A DNA stretch of 5,153 nt from an uncultured Thermoanaerobacteraceae bacterium (GCA_937914965.1 CALGIY010000295.1:1-5153); one strand, 5' to 3'; shown: positions 1-5,031, counted from the stretch's first letter. The notes: a model not told the origin generated them from the letters alone. Made by a program: numbers and translations.

Positions 1-81
1 ACGCAGTTCAGGATCTGGGCCACGAAATCCTTTGATGATGAATTCTCGCAAGGTTTTCGTGGCCCAGATCCTGAACTGCGT
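1..81. repeat. Perfect inverted repeat, 27-bp arms, at window edge
   Basis: Bases 1-27 are the exact reverse complement of 55-81, separated by 27 nt (28-54). The inner arm encodes the conserved RhuM segment TQFRIWATK. The outer arm is its antisense and replaces the expected RhuM continuation. The arm starts at base 1, so its true outer limit is unknown and could lie beyond the window. A fold-back of coding sequence at a sequence end is typical of a chimeric or snap-back artefact; a real inversion is the alternative. Confidence 0.95.
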
Positions 82-432
82 TGCTTTGCCGGAATTTACG
101 CGATAACCTACAGATATAATGGCATCAAGATTATAAAAATTAACTACCCTCGTAACATCACGTGTGCCTTCTTTTTGAACTATCCGGAATTTCCGGATAG
201 TTTCATCTTCTATTAATTCACCTGTTCTGAAAATATTCACCAGGTGCTCATTTATAGTACGTACATCAACATCAAACAATTCCGCCATTTTCTTCTGCGT
301 CAACCAAACCGTTTCACCAGAAAACAACACATCAAGCTTAATCTCCCCATCAGGGGTTGTGTAGAATAAAATCTGTCCTTCTTCCGGTACTACACCTTTA
401 CTCTTGGAAGGACTCCCATTATCAGATCCCAT
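1..432 (-). CDS. rhuM: RhuM-family protein, 3' end missing
   Basis: RhuM-family proteins (named after a Salmonella pathogenicity-island gene) are common next to type I restriction genes; their biochemical role is not established. The frame reads 144 codons from ATG 432 and runs off the window with no stop. Recognisable family segments include the helix-turn-helix-like VWLTQKKMAELFDVDVRTINEHL (about residues 42-64), then TIRKFRIVQKEG, then FYNLDAIISVGYRVNS and ATQFRIWATKTLREFIIKGF. Full-length relatives are roughly 330 residues, so more than half is absent. After IIKGF the protein reads RGPDPELR, which is not RhuM-like; it is the antisense of its own preceding codons, produced by the inverted repeat at 1-81. 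The start lies 14 nt after the mntA stop, so the genes are probably co-transcribed. AAGGGG at 443-448 serves ATG 432. A stronger AGGAGG (453-458) is better spaced for an out-of-frame ATG at 442 that stops after six codons. TTG 438 is an in-frame alternative start. Confidence 0.85.
   Translation of the reverse strand, partial: MGSDNGSPSKSKGVVPEEGQILFYTTPDGEIKLDVLFSGETVWLTQKKMAELFDVDVRTINEHLVNIFRTGELIEDETIRKFRIVQKEGTRDVTRVVNFYNLDAIISVGYRVNSGKATQFRIWATKTLREFIIKGFRGPDPELR
178..202. repeat. 25-bp perfect palindrome inside rhuM
   Basis: Arms AACTATCCGGAA (178-189) and TTCCGGATAGTT (191-202) are exact reverse complements around a single central T. The palindrome lies within codons for TIRKFRI, a segment that looks conserved in the family, so the symmetry may partly follow from the peptide pattern I-R-K-F-R-I. 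It could form a stable hairpin in the mRNA or a cruciform in DNA; no function is evident. Confidence 0.9.
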
Positions 433-446
433 GCTCAATCATCCCC

Positions 447-743
447 TTACCCCCTCCTATAAACATCCACACCCTGCTCCTCGATCCTCAGGCGCAGTCT
501 TTCATCCAAATTGCTGTTCATGTCCACCACATCGATCGTATAAATCCCCGCTGCCTCGTCCAAATCAACCCAGAGTCCGGGGGGTAGTTTCCCCTCACAG
601 TAGACTGCCAGATCGATATCGGAATTGTATTTATAATCATCGGAGGCACGGGAGCCGAAAATGACCGCCCGAGTGATGTTTTCGCTCTTTTGCAGTACTG
701 TGATGATCGCTTGCAGGATATAATCCGGTAGCCCAAACTTCAT
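447..743 (-). CDS. mntA: MntA-type minimal nucleotidyltransferase (antitoxin of HEPN-MNT pair)
   Basis: This is a small cytosolic nucleotidyltransferase of the DNA polymerase beta superfamily. In characterised HEPN-MNT modules the MNT protein neutralises the HEPN ribonuclease by transferring AMP onto a tyrosine beside its catalytic site. The 98-residue length is typical. The signature GSx10DxD is exact: G30-S31, ten residues, then D42-I43-D44. The third metal ligand is probably D71 in the strand YTIDVVDM. It starts at ATG 743, which overlaps the hepT stop in ATGA (740-743), so translation is coupled. It ends in TAA at 447-449, 14 nt before rhuM. All catalytic residues are present, so the antitoxin appears intact. 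The assignment to the NTase fold is firm; the antitoxin role is inferred from the family and the neighbour. Confidence 0.92.
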   Translation of the reverse strand: MKFGLPDYILQAIITVLQKSENITRAVIFGSRASDDYKYNSDIDLAVYCEGKLPPGLWVDLDEAAGIYTIDVVDMNSNLDERLRLRIEEQGVDVYRRG

Positions 744-1138
744 TTGGTCACCTCCGCCATCTTGGCACCAAAGGTAACAAACCTTTCGAAATACTTCTCT
801 TTTATCCTTTCGTAAATTTCTTTTGCCATTTCTTCGTTATATGTATGGGCAGCCAAATTTCGATCCCCTATCATATCAATCCAGACATCCCCCTCAAAAA
901 TCAGCCCAGCCTTAAAGGCTTCTTTAAAAGCTGCCCGCGGTGAATTGACTATCGCAATACCTTCATATTCAAGATAAGCCTTCATCAGTTTCCACGCCAA
1001 TTCATAGGTAAATTCAAAGCGTTGAATTACCCCGTCATAAACCAAAGGGTTAGAGATATCTTCATCCAAAGCCTCTTTGAGCCGCAATACCGCCTTCCGG
1101 TATACATCCTTCTTCTCTCTTAGCCGCTTAATTTCCAC
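740..1138 (-). CDS. hepT: HepT-type HEPN toxin (nucleotidyltransferase substrate-binding family, HI0074-like)
   Basis: This is a helical HEPN-domain protein of the HI0074/NTase substrate-binding family, a predicted RNase toxin in HEPN-MNT modules. With the GTG start at 1138 it has 132 residues, close to the family norm. The family block RFEFTYELAWKLMKAYL lies at about residues 40-56. The HEPN active-site motif is DRNLAAHTY: R93, four residues, H98, then Y100. That tyrosine matches the position modified by AMP in studied HepT proteins, so both the RNase motif and the antitoxin target are kept. The frame is open upstream to a TTG at 1186, but those 16 extra codons read through hsdM-tail debris. 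I chose GTG 1138 because a GA-G9 purine tract ends 5 nt upstream. Its stop overlaps the mntA start (ATGA). No clear promoter is seen just upstream, so it probably depends on the operon promoter. Confidence 0.88.
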   Translation of the reverse strand: MEIKRLREKKDVYRKAVLRLKEALDEDISNPLVYDGVIQRFEFTYELAWKLMKAYLEYEGIAIVNSPRAAFKEAFKAGLIFEGDVWIDMIGDRNLAAHTYNEEMAKEIYERIKEKYFERFVTFGAKMAEVTK

Positions 1139-1143
1139 GGGTA

Positions 1144-1153
1144 CCCCCCCCCT
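1144..1153 (-). promoter_or_regulatory. Ribosome binding site of hepT built on a nine-G tract
   Basis: The minus strand reads GAGGGGGGGGG followed by TACCC and then GTG. The nine consecutive G residues (1144-1152) form the only plausible Shine-Dalgarno sequence for hepT. Homopolymers of this length slip during replication, which would change the spacing to the start codon. The site also supports the GTG start over the upstream TTG. Confidence 0.5.
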
Positions 1154-1154
1154 C

Positions 1155-1226
1155 AATATTAACTCATATCCCGATTTTCTCCTCAATACTTCGACGATTC
1201 GCCGAACATTTCCGCCAATTTGGGAC
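1155..1226 (-). pseudogene. Second, decayed hsdM C-terminal tail
   Basis: Read on the minus strand, this stretch begins RPKLAEMFGESSK. After frame changes it continues IEEKI and then GYEL. This matches the usual HsdM ending (AEQFAESxxLExxIRxxLxxIGYE-type), and it parallels the tail of the hsdM remnant just upstream, which reads [15 protein letters not shown]...AIGYEIQ. Compared with that copy, about 20 nt are missing between two short ATC-G sites, which puts the tail out of frame. It has no start or independent reading frame. It is probably the leftover end of another hsdM copy, or of the same gene after a duplication or deletion. Its last bases merge into the hepT ribosome binding site. Confidence 0.55.
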
Positions 1227-1265
1227 GGTAGATAAGCAATAAAGCAAGCCTGTCCCCCTTATTGG
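1215..1265. repeat. REP-like imperfect hairpin between two hsdM tails
   Basis: Two nested inverted pairs flank this 51-bp stretch. CCAAT (1215-1219) pairs with ATTGG (1261-1265), and GGGAC (1222-1226) pairs with GTCCC (1252-1256). The interior holds the direct repeat AAGCAATAAAGCAAGC. The TTTGGGACGGT...CCTGTCCCC style resembles REP-type palindromes often scattered in clostridial genomes, but one copy cannot prove this. The ATTGG arm overlaps the frame-corrected hsdM stop region. Confidence 0.4.
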
Positions 1266-1836
1266 ATTTCATATCCGATTGCTCTTAAATTTTTCGGATC
1301 TTCTCCTCCAAACTTCGCGACTTCGCGAACATCTCTACCAGCAGTTTGACAACACACTGCGGGGTGTAGAATTCCCCCCCGTTCTTGCCTTCGGCACTGG
1401 CAAACATGGCTAGAAAATACTCATAGACACGACCGAGCACATCCTTAGAGCGGCTCTCCTTGTCACCAATCTTGAAGGAAAGGATGTCAATCAGTTCACC
1501 TAGCCGTGTTTTGTCCAGAGCAGGTCTAGCATAATTCTTCGGCAGCACACCCTTAAGCTGCGGGTTGTCTTTTTCAATAGCCACCATGGCATCATCAATA
1601 ATCTGGCCGATAGTAGGCTTTTTGGCATTCTCTTTGATGAAAGTCCAGCGTGCCTCCTTGGATACCCAGAAGATATTCTCAGCGGTATATTCGTCGCGGT
1701 CTTCCGGATCGGAGAGTTTATCCTGTAAGAGTTCTGCATGCTTCTCCTCGAAGGCATCGGATATATACTTCAAAAACAGCAAACCCAAGACAACGTGTTT
1801 GCAGCCGACAACCGCAATATAACGTGTTTCTTTCAT
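1259..1836 (-). pseudogene. hsdM: hsdM remnant: type I methyltransferase with internal deletion and 3' frameshift
   Basis: Intact HsdM is the SAM-dependent adenine methyltransferase subunit of type I restriction-modification, about 500 residues. The open frame here (1285-1836) is only 183 residues. Residues 12-160 are clear HsdM N-terminal material: [20 protein letters not shown], the ENIFWV and ARW blocks, [13 protein letters not shown], and [17 protein letters not shown], which normally directly precedes the SAM-binding DPxCGSGG loop. At about residue 169 the sequence jumps to [13 protein letters not shown], the usual HsdM C-terminal tail. About 300 residues holding motif I and NPPF are therefore gone. 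A one-base change in the A-run at 1290-1294 then stops the frame; one extra A would give [10 protein letters not shown] and a stop at 1259-1261. The first 11 residues, [11 protein letters not shown], are not HsdM-like. The ribosome binding site is excellent and the start directly follows the upstream stop (TAG ATG), so a short protein may still be made. It cannot be an active methyltransferase. Confidence 0.8.
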
Positions 1837-3453
1837 CTAATCACCTCCTGTCAACAGCTCCTGATAAATTTCCGTCCGCTGGTTCTCCCAGCGTTTTTCT
1901 ATTGCTTCACGCTCACTTTTGTATCGTCCTAAGCCATTGGCAAACCTCTCGGCAAGTTCCCGCTGCCTGTCCATGGGCAGCAGCGGAACTTCCAGTTCCC
2001 CGATATCGTTGGGGTTAATATTCATGACATTGGTTCCTCGCTGAAAACTTTTCACCAGCAGCTGTCCCAGCGGGCTTTCCAGAAATATTTTAAGATACTG
2101 CGGCAGCAACTTTTCCTTGACCCGAATAACGATAATATTGGCGGAGGCAATCACCGCCCGCCCAGTTTCCGGAAACAGCGCCACCTTATTGACCGTTCCC
2201 CGGCAGGTGGTGAGAATATCTCCGTCCTCCAACTGGTATCGCTTTATTTTTCGTTCTTCCTCATTAATGGTATCCATATGATCGAAGAGAACCTCTCCCT
2301 CCTCGATATTGGAGATATTGAGGACAAAAATCTCCCCCGGCTGCACATCACCTTTTAAAACCGATTTGCCCCGAAAGATATCAGCAATACTTTTCAGCTT
2401 CACCTTTTTAACACTGGATGCCTTGAAACGCTGGATTTCCTCATTGTCGTTGGAAATAAGGAGATCTACACGCCAGTTATCGTACTGCCCGAACTCAGCA
2501 GAAGGCATCTTGATCACCTGGGCAACTTTCAGGTTATAGTCCTCAGCCTCAACACTGCCCAGAACAATACTGTCCCTTCTCCTTTTGGCGAAGGTCGCTA
2601 AATAAGTTTTAATGCCGGTATATGGTCGAAAGATTCCGTCAGGGAAAGAGTAGATCGCTTCCATGCTGTAGTTTTCAAGAATCCATTTTCTGAAATCCCG
2701 GATCTGGCCGCCTGCAAAGGTCAGCTTCGCGGGAATCACCGCTACCAGCCTGCCACTGTCGTTAATCCTTCGGATCAGGTTCTCAATGGCGATACTCTCC
2801 GTCTCCCGGGTCATGAAGTTTTTGGATGTCTCATCAATGCCGAGCCGCCCCCCGAAAGCCGGAATGCTCAGTATAAGGTCGAAGTTGTCCGCGATAAGCA
2901 GTTCTCTATAGATTGATTGGTTGATTACCTTAACATTTTGAAACTCCTCAAAAGCGGTCTTGAGCAGGAGAAAAACTGTATGCTGCTCTGTGGTAAGCGT
3001 AAAAGTCTTTCTAGGATATGTGTCAATGAGAGACTGAAGCCCTGCAGCCATTTTCTCTGCCTCGGCGATCATAACACTACTTCCCCAGTCAGCAATTATT
3101 CCTGATAAGAAACTCATCAGATAATCCGGGGCAAGGACAATTCCAGTACGGTCATTTTTATATGAATCGCTTAGAATTCCTACCAGGTTCAAGGATTCTG
3201 CAAGCATATACAGATCATAAAAGAAATCCCTGTCACCGGGGAAGTGTCCAAGCCCGTTTTCCTCAGATATCTTTTTCATGACTTGAAATAAGTGTTCTTT
3301 ATCTTTCTGGGAATCGGAAACCTTGATGTCATTTTTCCGTATATGACGGTAGGTCCTAACTACCCTGACAGCTTCAGAGAGGATCTGCTCCTTATTATCC
3401 AAGCCTCTTATGTAAAACATCTCCCAGAAAGCCTGGTTGGTGTTTCTCTTCAC
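1837..3453 (-). CDS. Pseudo-methyltransferase fused to a single HsdS-type target recognition domain
   Basis: This 538-residue protein has three parts. Residues 1-120 are mostly helical and not clearly assignable. Residues 125-320 follow the N6-adenine methyltransferase fold: FDLILSIPAFGGRLG (191-205), then ENLIRRINDSGRLVAVIPAKLTFAGG (224-249), then FPDGIFRPYTGIKTYLATFAK (270-290), the usual LPxGVFxPYTGVKT-type block. The catalytic NPPF is replaced by IPAF (197-200), and the SAM loop region around 126-140 has no DPxxGxG. Methylation is therefore unlikely. Residues 350-538 are one type I specificity half-subunit: KLKSIADIFRGK, DGDILTTCRGT, SFQRGTNVMNIN, then LEVPLLPMDRQRELAERF and a terminal helix that would act as the spacer coiled coil. 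The start is GTG 3453, with AGGTGG at 3458-3463. It leads the minus-strand operon. By analogy with type I complexes it could dimerise and bind a two-part site, recruiting an HsdM encoded elsewhere. That role is inference. It could also be a diverged type I variant in a known but unrecognised family. Confidence 0.82.
   Translation of the reverse strand: MKRNTNQAFWEMFYIRGLDNKEQILSEAVRVVRTYRHIRKNDIKVSDSQKDKEHLFQVMKKISEENGLGHFPGDRDFFYDLYMLAESLNLVGILSDSYKNDRTGIVLAPDYLMSFLSGIIADWGSSVMIAEAEKMAAGLQSLIDTYPRKTFTLTTEQHTVFLLLKTAFEEFQNVKVINQSIYRELLIADNFDLILSIPAFGGRLGIDETSKNFMTRETESIAIENLIRRINDSGRLVAVIPAKLTFAGGQIRDFRKWILENYSMEAIYSFPDGIFRPYTGIKTYLATFAKRRRDSIVLGSVEAEDYNLKVAQVIKMPSAEFGQYDNWRVDLLISNDNEEIQRFKASSVKKVKLKSIADIFRGKSVLKGDVQPGEIFVLNISNIEEGEVLFDHMDTINEEERKIKRYQLEDGDILTTCRGTVNKVALFPETGRAVIASANIIVIRVKEKLLPQYLKIFLESPLGQLLVKSFQRGTNVMNINPNDIGELEVPLLPMDRQRELAERFANGLGRYKSEREAIEKRWENQRTEIYQELLTGGD
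1841..1849 (-). promoter_or_regulatory. Strong Shine-Dalgarno (AGGAGGTGA) of the hsdM remnant
   Basis: The minus strand reads AGGAGGTGA, TTAG, ATG: an essentially perfect anti-16S match 4 nt before ATG 1836. It lies inside the last codons of the upstream M-S fusion gene, so the two genes are translationally adjacent. It also fixes the start of the remnant, even though the first residues do not look like HsdM. Confidence 0.8.
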
Positions 3454-3491
3454 TTTACCACCTGCTCCATAATTATCTAATTTATGACGAT

Positions 3492-3520
3492 ATTATAATA
3501 CATATCATTTAGTATTTCAA
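3492..3520 (-). promoter_or_regulatory. Sigma-A promoter of the minus-strand operon
   Basis: The minus strand shows -35 TTGAAA (3515-3520), a 17-bp spacer (3498-3514) and a perfect -10 TATAAT (3492-3497). Transcription would start near 3485, giving a leader of about 30 nt before GTG 3453. The surroundings are very AT-rich. Confidence 0.85.
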
Positions 3521-3525
3521 TACTA
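3510..3525. promoter_or_regulatory. Operator-like dyad over the -35 box
   Basis: On the minus strand TAGTAT-TGAA-ATACTA has 6-bp perfect arms around 4 nt and completely covers the -35 hexamer. A repressor bound here would block the operon promoter. No obvious transcription factor is encoded nearby apart from the HTH-like start of RhuM, and the AT-rich context allows chance symmetry. Confidence 0.45.
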
Positions 3526-3540
3526 TTTTAATAATTACCA

Positions 3541-3723
3541 AATAACGATTGAAGGCGTCCAAGTAATTGCCACAACCCATTCAGGCGGAAAAGAGTTGAA
3601 ATGTCACTATAGGTTAACCACCGGCCTGAACCCGGGGAAAAACACCTTACGATATAGACTTTTGCAGGAAATGTTACTTCATGGCGAGAAATAGTAGATA
3701 AAATCGCTAGGGAAGGAAAGTCC
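3541..3723 (+). promoter_or_regulatory. Leader of the serine hydrolase gene, with a stem-loop
   Basis: This non-coding stretch precedes the plus-strand gene. TTCAGGC (3580-3586) pairs with GCCTGAA (3624-3630). Two further pairs, GG (3587-3588) with CC (3621-3622), close the stem inward across a one-base bulge, giving about 9 pairs around a 32-nt loop. The loop holds the perfect palindrome GGTTAACC (3612-3619). No convincing sigma-A promoter is visible; TACGAT at 3648-3653 has only a poor -35. I recognise no known riboswitch class. The ribosome binding site is GGAAGG (3711-3716), 7 nt before ATG 3724. Confidence 0.35.
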
Positions 3724-5031
3724 ATGCGCAAAATCCTTTTAATTCTATGTTTTTTCTTCTTATTTTCTACCAACGCCTGGGCGATGAGCTCAGTATCCTA
3801 CCATTCTTTAGAAAATGAGATTACTGATCTCATAGCTCAAGAGCAAGGAACATATGGATTTTATGTAATTGACTTGACTACCCATCAGGTTTGTGGTGTA
3901 AATGAGGATACTGTTTTTCACGCTGCCAGCACCTTTAAACTCCCTTTAAATCTATATTTATCTCAGCAAATTGCCAACGGGCAAATCAACCCACAAGCAA
4001 AACTCACTTATAAATCAAAACATTACGAAGGTGGTACAGGTATTCTTCAGCAAAAAAAGTACGGTACCAGTTACACGATTCAGCAGCTTGCCAAATACTC
4101 CATAGTCTACAGTGATAATATAGCTACCAACATGCTGTTGGGTCATTTAGGGTACCGGAATGTAAAAAATATGATGCGCAGTTTAGGGGGTGTAGTCGTA
4201 GATAATTCAGCGAATACCACCTGCCCCCGGGACATGGCCATCTATATGGATGCCCTAGTGGAATTTAATAAGGAGCATCCTACTGAGGGAGCAGTTTTAT
4301 TGAACAATCTCAAAAATACGGTTTTTAATGATCGGATTCCCACACTGCTGCCGCCTGATACAGATGTGGCACATAAGATCGGCACCTGGCCGGCGACAGG
4401 TAGTTATCATGATGTCGGACTTGTAGATCACCCCGATCATCCTTACATTGTTGCACTTTTCAGCAAAGATGTATCCAGCAGTGCTCACGCCTATCAAGTT
4501 CTACAGCGTCTTTCGCTCCTGGTTTATAATGCTCAATCCGGTCTAACTGAACTCGAACTTGTGGTTAACGGAGAACCGCTTGCTGCAGATATTCCGTCAA
4601 TCCTCGCCAATGACACAGTTTATCTCCCCGTTCGTTCTCTGGTTGATTCTCTGGACGCAAAGGTTAGCTTGGACGAACAAGAGAACTGCGTACACATACA
4701 GGGTGAACATGATGTAGACTTGTATCCTGCACAGACTAAAATGCTGTGGGATGATACTATACTTTACAATGACTTACCTCCGGAAATTATTGCAGGACAT
4801 TTGATGGTACCGCAAGAGATCATCGCCGACATGTTTAATGTATCTGTGACGCTGGAAACAACAACAAACACCGTTTATGTCAGCCGTAAACCAGAACCAG
4901 AACAGCCCCCGGAGCAGCCCTCAGAACAATCTCTGCCGGGCACCTTTTCTTACGACAGACAGCTGTTAGCACTACCCTTTTTACTTATATTTATTCTTGG
5001 CTATTGCCTGATACTAAAACGTAGAAATTAA
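3724..5031 (+). CDS. Exported class A beta-lactamase-like serine hydrolase with copper amine oxidase N-terminal-type domain and C-terminal anchor
   Basis: This is a 435-residue surface protein. Residues 1-20 are a signal peptide (RK, hydrophobic core, AWA cleavage site before M21). Residues 28-270 form a class A beta-lactamase/PBP-like domain: S69-T-F-K72 (SxxK), S130-D131-N132 (SDN) and K218-I-G-T (KTG-type box). The omega loop is very short (VVVDNSANTTCPRDMA, 157-172) and contains no glutamate equivalent to Glu166, so fast beta-lactam hydrolysis is unlikely. Residues 276-388 resemble the copper amine oxidase N-terminal-type domain of many clostridial envelope proteins (LVVNGEPLAADIPSILANDTVYLPVRSLVDSLDAKV...). 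A Pro/Glu/Gln linker (389-403) leads to LPGTF (404-408), a hydrophobic segment (414-431) and the KRRN tail, laid out like a sortase signal or a plain membrane anchor. It is a single-gene unit, divergent from the restriction remnant. A cell-wall peptide-processing or sensing role is possible; true resistance activity is doubtful. Confidence 0.88.
   Translation: MRKILLILCFFFLFSTNAWAMSSVSYHSLENEITDLIAQEQGTYGFYVIDLTTHQVCGVNEDTVFHAASTFKLPLNLYLSQQIANGQINPQAKLTYKSKHYEGGTGILQQKKYGTSYTIQQLAKYSIVYSDNIATNMLLGHLGYRNVKNMMRSLGGVVVDNSANTTCPRDMAIYMDALVEFNKEHPTEGAVLLNNLKNTVFNDRIPTLLPPDTDVAHKIGTWPATGSYHDVGLVDHPDHPYIVALFSKDVSSSAHAYQVLQRLSLLVYNAQSGLTELELVVNGEPLAADIPSILANDTVYLPVRSLVDSLDAKVSLDEQENCVHIQGEHDVDLYPAQTKMLWDDTILYNDLPPEIIAGHLMVPQEIIADMFNVSVTLETTTNTVYVSRKPEPEQPPEQPSEQSLPGTFSYDRQLLALPFLLIFILGYCLILKRRN

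Noticed and set aside
357..664. Two plus-strand frames opposite rhuM and mntA
   Set aside because: They are Pro- and His-rich shadow translations lying antisense to mntA, whose motifs are unmistakable.
908..920. 13-bp palindrome AGCCTTAAAGGCT in hepT
   Set aside because: It is short, lies within conserved coding sequence, and is expected by chance in several kilobases.
1139..1186. TTG-initiated N-terminal extension of hepT
   Set aside because: The extra 16 codons read through hsdM-tail debris and the G tract, and the 132-residue GTG product fits the family length.
1565..2018. Plus-strand frames opposite hsdM and the end of the M-S fusion
   Set aside because: They are shadow frames with no domain, covering antisense of clearly recognised HsdM and HsdS segments.
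3541..3723. Known riboswitch (c-di-GMP, cobalamin, fluoride, SAM types)
   Set aside because: None of the core consensus blocks of these classes could be matched in the leader.
3528..3773. Minus-strand frame of 81 codons across the divergent intergenic region
   Set aside because: It overlaps the operon promoter and the signal-peptide codons of the plus-strand gene, has no recognisable domain and no good ribosome binding site. It is the antisense of real features.
4297..4497. Minus-strand 66-codon frame inside the serine hydrolase gene
   Set aside because: It is antisense to the catalytic domain including the KIGT box, with no supporting signal.
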